Source: Nitrospirales bacterium
GTDB lineage: Bacteria; Nitrospirota; Nitrospiria; Nitrospirales; UBA8639
Assembly: GCA_013817135.1 (NCBI GenBank)
Contig: JACDDF010000019.1
Span: forward strand, 1 to 12,456
DNA length: 12,456 bases
Direction of reading: 5' to 3'
Positions 6,555 to 12,456 of this stretch are shown here, piece after piece (position 1 is the stretch's first letter; each line of letters begins with the position of its first letter). The notes under the pieces were generated by a model, which saw only the letters and a program-made list of their open reading frames with translations, was not told the DNA's origin and ran no database searches. The position numbers were made by a program, and so were the translations under genes.

Positions 6555-8186
6555 ATGAAATTTTTTAAACGGTTTTTTGCATCCGGTACATTATTCATCT
6601 GGTTAGCAGGTGGAGCCTTAGCCTGTTCTCTGCTCCTGATCGGCGGTCTGCTGACGCTCATTTTCATCAATGGCATGGGTTATTTTTGGCCAAAGGATCT
6701 TGTTCAGTTGACGCTCAACGATGACACCCGGGTGCTCGGGGAAATCGTGGATACTCAGCGCATTCCAGAAACGGTCACCGCAGATTTCCCCGATGGGCAG
6801 TCCCGCATACAACTGAAGGTGGGCAACCGGGATGTGTACGGACTGGATTTCCGGTGGGTTGATGAAGTGGACATTGCCCAACGGACTTGGCCTAAGGATG
6901 TCATCGCATTTGAACGACGGGAGTGGGGGAATTTTTATGGCTGGGTGAGTGCGGTGTGGGACGGGGACACACCTCTGGCTGAGGGCCAGGATATTGCGTG
7001 GAATGCCTGGTATCCCTTCCTTGAGCAGGCCGAGTCACTTCACCGGGAGATTCATCATATTGAACGCGATGTGATTGGCGCCATAAACGCTGACATGGAG
7101 CGCGCGCGCCTCAATCTTAAGGCTTTGGAGTCGAAGGGGAACGTTTCGCAGGATTCGGCGGACGCTCTTCAACAGGACATTCAACAACGGGAATCGGCCT
7201 ATCAGGAGCAGATCCAACGATTGGTGGGGCTGTATGAGCGATTGAACCGGTATCGTGTCACCCTCATTGATGTCTCCGGAGAGAAAAAATTATTTCCTGT
7301 TGGCGGCCTTGTGAAGGCCTGGCGTCCAAATTCCATGAGTGCGTGGGACAAAACCATGATGTATGTAGAAAATTTTTGGAATGTCTTAACAGATGAGCCA
7401 CGGGAAGCGAATACCGAAGGTGGGATCTTTCCGGCAATTTTTGGTACGGTCATGATGGTATTGGTGATGAGTGTGGTGGTGGTGCCGTTTGGGGTTTTGG
7501 CCGCCGTGTATTTAAAAGAATATGCCAAGCAAGGCCTGTTGACTCGAATGATTCGAATTGCCGTGAATAACCTTGCGGGAGTTCCGTCGATTGTCTTCGG
7601 TGTGTTCGGCCTAGGGTTTTTTGTGTATGCAGTGGGAGGAACAATAGATCAATTTTTTTTTTCTGCTTCGTTACCGAATCCGACGTTTGGGACTGGAGGA
7701 ATGTTGTGGGCCTCTCTCACGTTGGCCCTCATGACCGTGCCGGTGGTCATTGTGGCTACCGAAGAAGGCTTGTCGGCAGTTCCCAGAGAATATCGGGAAG
7801 GATCGTTGGGGTTGGGCGCGACAAAATTTGAATCGCTCATGCGGGTTGTTCTGCCTTGCGCCATGCCGGGAATTTTAACCGGTTTGATTCTCGCGGTGTC
7901 CCGGGCTACCGGGGAAGTAGCACCACTGATGTTGACCGGCGTGGTCAAACTTGCTCCGGCCTTGCCGGTTGATGGTCAGTTTCCCTTTATGCATCTTGAT
8001 CGAAAATTTATGCATTTGGGATTTCATATCTATGATGTGGGTTTTCAATCCCCTAATGTGGAGGCGGCCAAGCCCATGGTCTATGTCACAACCCTGGTCC
8101 TGGTTCTTGTCGTTCTTCTCTTGAATATGACGGCGATTGCACTCCGGACTCGGATGCGGAAGCGCTACGCTGGTGCTTCGGTATAA
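6555..8186 (+). CDS. pstA: Phosphate ABC transporter permease PstA, with long extracytoplasmic extension
   Basis: This is the second membrane subunit of the Pst importer, 543 aa against about 300 in E. coli. One helix at about residues 12-38 is followed by an extension of roughly 240 residues before the permease core. The first part of the extension (50-120) looks beta-rich (TLNDDTRVLGEIVDT, DVYGLDFRWVDE). The second (about 155-234) is charged, with heptad-like helices suggesting a coiled coil. The core has membrane segments near 296-318, 340-360, 383-402, 435-455 and 508-530. An EAA loop lies at about 403-437, with VPREYREGSLGLGATKFESL, followed by SRATGEVAPLM, diagnostic of PstA. It starts 11 bases after the pstC stop with only a weak ribosome site, suggesting translational coupling. 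A run of ten T residues at 7653-7662 lies in frame within the core. Its length matches the enlarged PstA proteins that accompany enlarged PstC elsewhere. Confidence 0.93.
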   Translation: MKFFKRFFASGTLFIWLAGGALACSLLLIGGLLTLIFINGMGYFWPKDLVQLTLNDDTRVLGEIVDTQRIPETVTADFPDGQSRIQLKVGNRDVYGLDFRWVDEVDIAQRTWPKDVIAFERREWGNFYGWVSAVWDGDTPLAEGQDIAWNAWYPFLEQAESLHREIHHIERDVIGAINADMERARLNLKALESKGNVSQDSADALQQDIQQRESAYQEQIQRLVGLYERLNRYRVTLIDVSGEKKLFPVGGLVKAWRPNSMSAWDKTMMYVENFWNVLTDEPREANTEGGIFPAIFGTVMMVLVMSVVVVPFGVLAAVYLKEYAKQGLLTRMIRIAVNNLAGVPSIVFGVFGLGFFVYAVGGTIDQFFFSASLPNPTFGTGGMLWASLTLALMTVPVVIVATEEGLSAVPREYREGSLGLGATKFESLMRVVLPCAMPGILTGLILAVSRATGEVAPLMLTGVVKLAPALPVDGQFPFMHLDRKFMHLGFHIYDVGFQSPNVEAAKPMVYVTTLVLVLVVLLLNMTAIALRTRMRKRYAGASV

Positions 8187-8196
8187 ATGAGGTACA

Positions 8197-9108
8197 ATGA
8201 TGGAAATGGAGCGGAAAATTTTTGACAAATCCATGCCTTTAGTCAAGACCACCGCTGCAAAGTCTTTGAGGCTGGTTGTTGAAACAAGGCAGACGAATCC
8301 CATGAAGAAGACATTTGTAGAATCCGAAACGGCTCAATCTTCCTCAACGGATGGACCTGCGAAAATCGTCATTCAAGATATGAACTTTTACTATGGAACG
8401 GTTCAAGCCCTCAAAGGTGTGAATATGACCGTTCCTGCTAATAAAGTCACAGCATTTATCGGACCTTCAGGTTGTGGGAAATCAACTCTCTTGCGGTGCC
8501 TCAATCGTCTGAATGATTTGGTCGATGGCACCAGGGTCGAAGGAACCATTCTTCTGGATGATGAAAATATTTATCGACCTGAAGTCGATGCCACCGATCT
8601 TCGAACCCGGGTTGGTATGGTGTTTCAGAAAATTAATCCGTTTCCGAAAACCGTTTGGCAGAATGTGGCGTATGGTCCGCAATTGCAGAAAATCCGCAAA
8701 CGTGCCACCCTTGACGAGATCGTTGAGACAAGCCTTCAAGGCGCTGGGTTGTGGGATGAGGTGAAAGATCGATTGCATGCCAGCGCTTTGGGCTTGTCGG
8801 GAGGCCAACAACAACGACTCTGTATTGCGAGAGCGCTTGCGGTCAATCCGGAAGTGCTGTTGATGGATGAACCGTGTTCGGCCCTTGATCCGATCTCCAC
8901 CGGGAGGATTGAGGAGCTTCTTCATACATTGAAAGAGCGGCTCACGGTCGTGATCGTGACGCATAACATGCAGCAGGCGGCGCGGGTTTCTGATTTGACG
9001 GGATTTTTCTTATTAGGGGAGTTAATCGAATTCGAGGGCACCAAGAAGATTTTTACCAATCCCGGCGATTCGCGAACAGAAGATTACGTGACGGGGCGGT
9101 TCGGCTGA
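8197..9108 (+). CDS. pstB: Phosphate ABC transporter ATP-binding protein PstB
   Basis: This is the cytoplasmic ATPase that drives phosphate import through PstC and PstA. In 303 aa it shows the full ABC set: Walker [10 protein letters not shown] (89-97), Q-loop Q144 in [12 protein letters not shown], signature LSGGQ (200-204), Walker B LLMDE (222-226), D-loop SALDP and H-loop H256 ([14 protein letters not shown]). The NPFPKT and [10 protein letters not shown] segments are typical of PstB rather than other ABC ATPases. The ABC domain starts only near residue 57, so the N-terminal extension is longer than usual. GAGG at 8189-8192 supports the tandem ATGs at 8197 and 8200, with better spacing for the second. 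An internal ATG at 8302 would give a more typical 268-aa protein but lacks a ribosome site. It follows pstA by 10 bases in the same operon. Confidence 0.95.
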   Translation: MMEMERKIFDKSMPLVKTTAAKSLRLVVETRQTNPMKKTFVESETAQSSSTDGPAKIVIQDMNFYYGTVQALKGVNMTVPANKVTAFIGPSGCGKSTLLRCLNRLNDLVDGTRVEGTILLDDENIYRPEVDATDLRTRVGMVFQKINPFPKTVWQNVAYGPQLQKIRKRATLDEIVETSLQGAGLWDEVKDRLHASALGLSGGQQQRLCIARALAVNPEVLLMDEPCSALDPISTGRIEELLHTLKERLTVVIVTHNMQQAARVSDLTGFFLLGELIEFEGTKKIFTNPGDSRTEDYVTGRFG

Positions 9109-9137
9109 TTTCCAGTAGACCAGAATAAAGGATCACG

Positions 9138-9797
9138 ATGAAGCGACATTTTGATGATTCGTTGGCGGACCTCAGGCAGAGAATATTGCGGATGGGGGCG
9201 CTCGTTGAAGGGCAAATTCGTCAAGCGCTTATCGCACTTGTGGAACGTGATGATCTTGTGGCGAATCAGGTCATTCAGAATGATCGTCAGGTGAATACCA
9301 TGGACGTGGCCATTGACGAACTCTGTCTCGAACTGTTAGCTCTCCACCAGCCGGCCGCTAAAGATCTCCGGTTTGTCACGACGGCCATGAAGATTTCCAC
9401 TGAATTAGAGCGCATGAGCGATTTGGCAGAAAATATCTGTGAGCGCGCCCTTGAATTGCATACCGAACCTCAACTGAAGCCGTATATCGATATTCCGCGT
9501 ATGGCCGAGCGTGCCATCAAAATGGTGGGAGAAGCCTTGGATGCCTTTGTGCGAGGGGATTCGGTTCTTGCCAGACGGGTCCTCAAGGAGGATGATTGCG
9601 TCGATGAACTGAATGAACAAATTTTTCGCGAACTTCTGTCTTTTATGATGGAAAATCCCCAAACGATCTCGCGCGGGATCCGGCTGTCGTTTATCTCGAA
9701 ATATATTGAACGCATTGCCGATCATGCGACGAATGTGGCGGAACTGGTCGTGTATATGGTGGAAGGAAAAATTATCCGTCATATGATTCCAACCTAA
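9138..9797 (+). CDS. phoU: Phosphate transport and signalling regulator PhoU
   Basis: This peripheral cytoplasmic protein couples the state of the Pst transporter to PhoR, and in other bacteria represses Pho signalling when phosphate is plentiful. The 219 aa form two PhoU three-helix repeats. Each carries the metal-binding signature: ERMSDLAENI (91-100) and ERIADHATNV (191-200), with E, D and N at matching positions. The N-terminal FDDSLADLRQRILRMG is also characteristic. An AAAGGA ribosome site at 9127-9132 supports the ATG. It is the last gene of the pst cluster, 29 bases after pstB. Slightly shorter than the E. coli protein (241 aa), but no motif is missing. Confidence 0.95.
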   Translation: MKRHFDDSLADLRQRILRMGALVEGQIRQALIALVERDDLVANQVIQNDRQVNTMDVAIDELCLELLALHQPAAKDLRFVTTAMKISTELERMSDLAENICERALELHTEPQLKPYIDIPRMAERAIKMVGEALDAFVRGDSVLARRVLKEDDCVDELNEQIFRELLSFMMENPQTISRGIRLSFISKYIERIADHATNVAELVVYMVEGKIIRHMIPT

Positions 9798-9798
9798 C

Positions 9799-9846
9799 AC
9801 AGTCGGCCTGTCCTCTATTTTCTCCTCGTTTTCTTCTCCTTTTTTC
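9799..9846 (+). terminator. Weak terminator candidate and polypyrimidine tract after phoU
   Basis: A short ACAG / CTGT stem (9799-9802 with 9808-9811) leads into a 36-base stretch (9811-9846) in which all but two bases are C or T, ending in a run of T. The stem is too small for a confident intrinsic terminator. The position, just after the last pst-phoU gene and before the next putative promoter, is where one would be expected. Confidence 0.25.
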
Positions 9847-9873
9847 GTGATTCTGCCTCAGCTTCTCCATCTT

Positions 9874-9929
9874 CTGTCACAAAAAATTTACCTGTCTGTG
9901 ACAGGGGTGTCATTTCTCCAACATATAGT
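9874..9929 (+). promoter_or_regulatory. Putative Pho box array and -10 element upstream of the nucleotidyltransferase
   Basis: Four 7-base units start at exact 11-base steps: CTGTCAC (9874), AATTTAC (9885), CTGTGAC (9896) and GTGTCAT (9907). CTGTCAC matches the E. coli Pho box half-site exactly. A fifth, weaker unit, CCAACAT, is at 9918. TATAGT at 9924-9929 lies 10 bases after the fourth unit, a suitable place for a -10 box; TATGAAT at 9935-9941 is an alternative. PhoB binding is inferred from pattern and from the phoB gene in the same window. Confidence 0.65.
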
Positions 9930-9969
9930 GTGGGTATGAATAATAATAACCAGACACCAGCGTATGTGG

Positions 9970-9975
9970 AAGGAG
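9970..9975 (+). promoter_or_regulatory. Ribosome binding site deciding the nucleotidyltransferase start
   Basis: AAGGAG sits 6 bases before the ATG at 9982. The in-frame ATG at 9964 lies upstream of this site and has no ribosome site of its own, so 9982 is preferred. Confidence 0.7.
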
Positions 9976-9981
9976 AATGCT

Positions 9982-11049
9982 ATGCAAAAATGGATTGACA
10001 CTCGCGGAGGTTCTTCACGGTATTCCCAAGGGCAGGCTACTAATTTACGTTCACAGGGCCTTGGTTCACTGTGGTCTCTGGTATTGGCAGGTGGGCATGG
10101 GGAGCGCCTTCGGCAATATACCGAACAGTGTTTCGGTGCGTATCGACCGAAGCAATATTGTGCGTTTATGGGAAAACGATCGATGATCCAACACACGTGG
10201 ACCCGGGCGAAAGCCCTCTCCCTTCCTCACCAGGTTGTGACGGTGATGGATCAATCACATTGGGGCTATGTCCGGACCCAATTGATTCAGGAATCACTTG
10301 GCCGGGTGGTTTGGCAACCCGATAATCGAGGAACCGGACCTGGTGTGTTTCTGCCGCTCTCCTATATTCGAGCGCATGATCCTCATGCCACGGTGGTTCT
10401 GTGGCCTTCCGATCATTTCATCTTTCCAGTCGACCCGATGATTCAGGTGATTCGCGATGCGGCGGCCTTGGTCCAGGAACAACCTCAGCGTATGGTGTTG
10501 TTGACTGTTCCCCCTCAATCGCGCGAACAAGACTATGGGTGGGTGATTCCAGGTGCGCGCCTACCACATTCCGAAGGGTTCCAGGTCAGGGAAGTGCGAA
10601 GATTTGTGGAGAAACCGATGGGGTCCCAGCTTGAGGACATTGTCCTGAATGGAGGGCAATGGAATACGTTAGTGCTAATAGCCAATGTCCAAACCTTATG
10701 GGAAGCGGGTCGTCAGTGTATCCCGGAGGTCGTGATGCCTCTTGAAGAACATGCGGGTGGTATTGGAACCTCAAGTGAACAGCAACAATTACTGCATCTT
10801 TATCGAACGATGCCCTCCAGAAATTTCTCTAGCGATCTGTTATCGCTGATTCCTCAGCAATTACATATGATGGAATTGACCGGGGTCTATTGGAGTGATT
10901 GGGGAAGGCCAGAGCGCATTCAAGAGACCGTCGCGTGTATGAGACGACGTGAATCCTTTGGGACGAATGGCGAGTCGCCTTGCCATGCTTTGATGGAGTC
11001 TCGTCAGAACAAGACGGTTCAAGAGGAATTATCCGTACTCACGAGATAG
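9982..11049 (+). CDS. Sugar-1-phosphate nucleotidyltransferase, mannose-1-phosphate guanylyltransferase-like
   Basis: This predicted cytoplasmic enzyme of 355 aa is expected to transfer a nucleotide from an NTP to a sugar 1-phosphate, giving an NDP-sugar for envelope polysaccharide or glycan synthesis. Family motifs in order: nucleotide-binding loop LAGGHGERLR (35-44), RPKQY (55-59), NRGTGPG (115-121) where GDP-mannose pyrophosphorylases have RNTAPA-type sequence, WPSDHF (141-146), FVEKP (208-212), WNT (227-229) and a late DWGRP (306-310). The PSDH, EKP and WN set points to the mannose-1-phosphate guanylyltransferase branch. The C-terminal isomerase domain of bifunctional enzymes is absent and the NRGTGPG loop is divergent, so the exact sugar is uncertain. 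The first 28 residues are polar and outside the fold. A Pho-box-like array lies just upstream, suggesting induction under phosphate limitation; no sugar-pathway partner gene is adjacent. Confidence 0.85.
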   Translation: MQKWIDTRGGSSRYSQGQATNLRSQGLGSLWSLVLAGGHGERLRQYTEQCFGAYRPKQYCAFMGKRSMIQHTWTRAKALSLPHQVVTVMDQSHWGYVRTQLIQESLGRVVWQPDNRGTGPGVFLPLSYIRAHDPHATVVLWPSDHFIFPVDPMIQVIRDAAALVQEQPQRMVLLTVPPQSREQDYGWVIPGARLPHSEGFQVREVRRFVEKPMGSQLEDIVLNGGQWNTLVLIANVQTLWEAGRQCIPEVVMPLEEHAGGIGTSSEQQQLLHLYRTMPSRNFSSDLLSLIPQQLHMMELTGVYWSDWGRPERIQETVACMRRRESFGTNGESPCHALMESRQNKTVQEELSVLTR

Positions 11050-11140
11050 AGAATCTGGTCGTTGCATTGGACTTATGCGTCGCCTTGATTATAGACCATT
11101 AGTTTCACTGTCGATAGAAATTCGGTTGACCCCGGTCATT

Positions 11141-11181
11141 ATGCATGGCCAAACCTGATCATCGGGGGTTGGGCCATGCAT
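11141..11181. repeat. Strong inverted repeat upstream of the small cysteine ORF
   Basis: ATGCATGGCC (11141-11150) is perfectly inverted as GGCCATGCAT (11172-11181). The arms extend to 15 bases (11141-11155 and 11167-11181) with one mismatch, around an 11-base centre containing the palindrome TGATCA. No T-tract follows on either strand, so it is a poor intrinsic terminator. A hairpin in the leader of the following gene, or an operator for a dimeric regulator, are the simplest readings. It covers an in-frame ATG at 11176, which argues against that start. Confidence 0.7.
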
Positions 11182-11197
11182 GTGATCCAAGGGACAG

Positions 11198-11204
11198 AAA
11201 GGGA
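11198..11204 (+). promoter_or_regulatory. Ribosome binding site favouring the 11209 start
   Basis: AAAGGGA lies 4 bases before the ATG at 11209. The upstream in-frame ATG at 11176 is buried in the inverted repeat and has no ribosome site. Confidence 0.5.
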
Positions 11205-11208
11205 ATGT

Positions 11209-11415
11209 ATGAGCAGAGTTATTTTGGAAGGCGAGAGAGATCGTGATTCACATGCTTTGTCGCAGAACAGATCCGGTACGATCCTCATGCGGTGCGGTTG
11301 TTGTGGTCTGGAGTGGGAGTCCGCTCATTATAAAGAGGGATGTCCCCTGAGGGAGTTGGAAAAGGCATTTCTTTCTGAAAACTGGTTTATGGTGTCTAGC
11401 AAAGCCGCCGGATAA
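11209..11415 (+). CDS. Small hypothetical protein with a CGCC motif
   Basis: This is a predicted 68-aa protein of unknown function. A polar N-terminus is followed by RCGCCGLEW, then KEGCPLRELEKAF and a hydrophobic-ended tail. The C-x2-C pair with a further cysteine 15 residues on suggests a partial zinc-knuckle or redox motif, but only three or four cysteines are present, so metal binding is uncertain. No signal peptide or membrane segment is seen. A candidate promoter (TTGGAC 11067-11072, TATAGA 11090-11095, 17 bases apart) lies upstream. It converges with ppk, whose stop is 67 bases away. It could be a real small gene or a chance ORF; the ribosome site and the cysteine-bearing motif favour a gene. 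Confidence 0.5.
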   Translation: MSRVILEGERDRDSHALSQNRSGTILMRCGCCGLEWESAHYKEGCPLRELEKAFLSENWFMVSSKAAG

Positions 11416-11424
11416 TTTTGGCGG
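11405..11424 (-). terminator. Weak hairpin in the convergent gap, possible ppk terminator
   Basis: CCGCC (11405-11409) pairs with GGCGG (11420-11424) around a 10-base loop that includes the TAA stop of the small ORF. Read on the minus strand, downstream of the ppk stop, it is followed by CTTTG, which is only weakly T-rich. The stem is 5 bases long, so terminator function is doubtful. Confidence 0.25.
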
Positions 11425-11482
11425 AGGCGTGGAGTGGTGGTGGCATACCTGAAAGGAAAATTCGACTGGTCATTCACAGTCT

Positions 11483-12456
11483 TCAGAAGGAGGGCGGCTT
11501 GGTGTGCTTCCCTTTCCAGTTTGCAATAAACCAATTCTGGGCCTGAAATGGTGCTTCATTTTCCAAAGGCTTGACGCGAGTATAGGCTCCATCGGCTTGG
11601 AGTTGTCGCGTGTGCATGTTGTCTTTCAGGTAGGGACGTAAGATGGTCTCAACAATGAAGGTTCGCAGTGTGGGATTCTCAATCGGAAACAAAATTTCAA
11701 CCCGCCGGTCCATATTGCGGGGCATGAGATCCGCACTCCCCAGAAATAATTCATCCTGCCCTCCGTTACGAAAATAAAAACAGCGGGAATGCTCAAGGAA
11801 TCGTCCCACGAGAGACGTGACCGTGATGGTCTGGCTGAGTCCAGGAATCCCAGGGCGGAGCCCGCACATCCCACGGACCATGAGCTCAATCTTGACCCCT
11901 GCTTGAGAGGCTCGATACAAGGCCTGAATAGAGGCTTTGTCGACGAGTGAATTCACCTTGAATGCCAGGTAGCCGTCTCCATGTTGTTGTTGGCGTAATA
12001 TTTCCCGATTGATTCGTTCGATGATATTCGTTCGAATCCCGACCGGCGCAATCAAGAGTTTCGCGTAGGAGTCTTTTTTTGAATACCCGGTCAGGGCATT
12101 GAACAAATCGGTGACATCTTCCCCGAATACCGGATGACAGGTAAATAAACTAAAGTCCGTATAGAATTTGCTGGTGATGGGGTTGTAATTGCCGGTTCCA
12201 AGATGCAGATATCGACGAATGCCATCTGATTCCCGACGAACGACCATGCAGACCTTGGCATGTGTTTTCAGGCCCAGGACACCATACACCACATGCACGC
12301 CTTCATCTTCTAATTTTCTTGCCCATTCAATATTGTTTTCCTCATCGAACCGGGCTTTGAGTTCCAGGAGTACGGCAACCTGCTTGTCGTTTTGTCGGGC
12401 TTCCATGAGGGCGTCTACCACCGGGGAGTTTATGCCCACTCGATAGAGTGTCTGTT
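11483..12456 (-). CDS. ppk: Polyphosphate kinase Ppk (PPK1), C-terminal part, runs off the right edge
   Basis: PPK1 reversibly makes inorganic polyphosphate from the terminal phosphate of ATP. Only the last 323 residues are in the window; compared with the 688-aa E. coli enzyme, about 370 N-terminal residues lie beyond base 12456. The reading frame is open to the edge ([11 protein letters not shown]), so the GTG at 12439-12437 is internal, not the start. Active-site residues are visible by alignment from memory with E. coli: the arginine of LYR (codon 12442-12440, equivalent to R375), the arginine of KARFDEENN (R405), the phosphorylated histidine of LKTHAKV (H435) and the histidine of FLEHSRCF (H592). 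[35 protein letters not shown] and [14 protein letters not shown] are further PPK1 blocks. It is convergent with the small cysteine ORF and not in the pst operon. Its own promoter, and any Pho box, are outside the window. Confidence 0.95.
   Translation of the reverse strand, partial: QTLYRVGINSPVVDALMEARQNDKQVAVLLELKARFDEENNIEWARKLEDEGVHVVYGVLGLKTHAKVCMVVRRESDGIRRYLHLGTGNYNPITSKFYTDFSLFTCHPVFGEDVTDLFNALTGYSKKDSYAKLLIAPVGIRTNIIERINREILRQQQHGDGYLAFKVNSLVDKASIQALYRASQAGVKIELMVRGMCGLRPGIPGLSQTITVTSLVGRFLEHSRCFYFRNGGQDELFLGSADLMPRNMDRRVEILFPIENPTLRTFIVETILRPYLKDNMHTRQLQADGAYTRVKPLENEAPFQAQNWFIANWKGKHTKPPSF

Noticed and set aside
12437..12439. GTG as the start codon of the minus-strand ppk frame
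   Set aside because: The frame continues to the window edge with conserved PPK1 residues (QTLYR), so the GTG is an internal valine.
1..12456. CRISPR arrays, tRNA or rRNA genes, insertion sequences, phage genes or a hidden defence system
   Set aside because: No repeat-spacer pattern, RNA-gene signature, transposase or integrase was seen; apart from short intergenic elements the window is filled by phosphate-related and metabolic genes.

Overview
This window is a phosphate-sensing and phosphate-uptake locus from a Gram-negative-type bacterium of moderate GC content. The best guess is a Nitrospirota (Nitrospira-like) genome. That guess rests on the overall gene style, an intergenic small winged-helix-like protein of a type I associate with that group, and the enlarged Pst permeases. 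No rRNA or other taxonomic marker is present, so the assignment is tentative.

Layout, left to right. A 183-base leader without a recognisable gene is followed by phoB (184-876), the DNA-binding response regulator. A 268-base gap contains an 80-base imperfect palindrome of the 'GTCATTCCCG' REP/MITE type (942-1021). Next comes phoR (1145-2527), the sensor kinase. A small gene of unknown function (2726-3037, 103 aa) sits between phoR and pstS. The high-affinity phosphate ABC transporter and its regulator follow: pstS (3115-4128), pstC (4243-6543), pstA (6555-8186), pstB (8197-9108) and phoU (9138-9797). A stand-alone sugar-1-phosphate nucleotidyltransferase of the mannose-1-phosphate guanylyltransferase type follows at 9982-11049, then a small cysteine-containing ORF (11209-11415). 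The C-terminal half of polyphosphate kinase (ppk) enters from the right edge on the minus strand (11483-12456, partial).

Three plus-strand units are each preceded by an array of 7-base direct repeats at an exact 11-base period, the geometry of PhoB binding sites (Pho boxes). They lie before the small gene (2594-2633), before pstS (3034-3062, overlapping the small gene's stop codon) and before the nucleotidyltransferase (9874-9913). If PhoB binds them, the small gene and the nucleotidyltransferase are members of the Pho regulon along with pst. No comparable array was found before phoB or phoR.

Working model: under phosphate limitation PhoR phosphorylates PhoB, which turns on the small gene, pstSCAB-phoU and the nucleotidyltransferase. 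PstS captures periplasmic phosphate, PstC/PstA/PstB import it, and PhoU links transporter state to PhoR. Ppk stores phosphate as polyphosphate. PstC and PstA are not the compact E. coli type. PstC carries a roughly 400-residue extracytoplasmic insert with WD40/beta-propeller-like repeats and two additional membrane helices, and PstA carries a roughly 240-residue extracytoplasmic extension with a coiled coil. Most of the window is a well-understood system. The parts worth a second look are the two unexpected Pho-box-linked genes, the enlarged permeases, the long palindrome between phoB and phoR, and a strong inverted repeat at 11141-11181.
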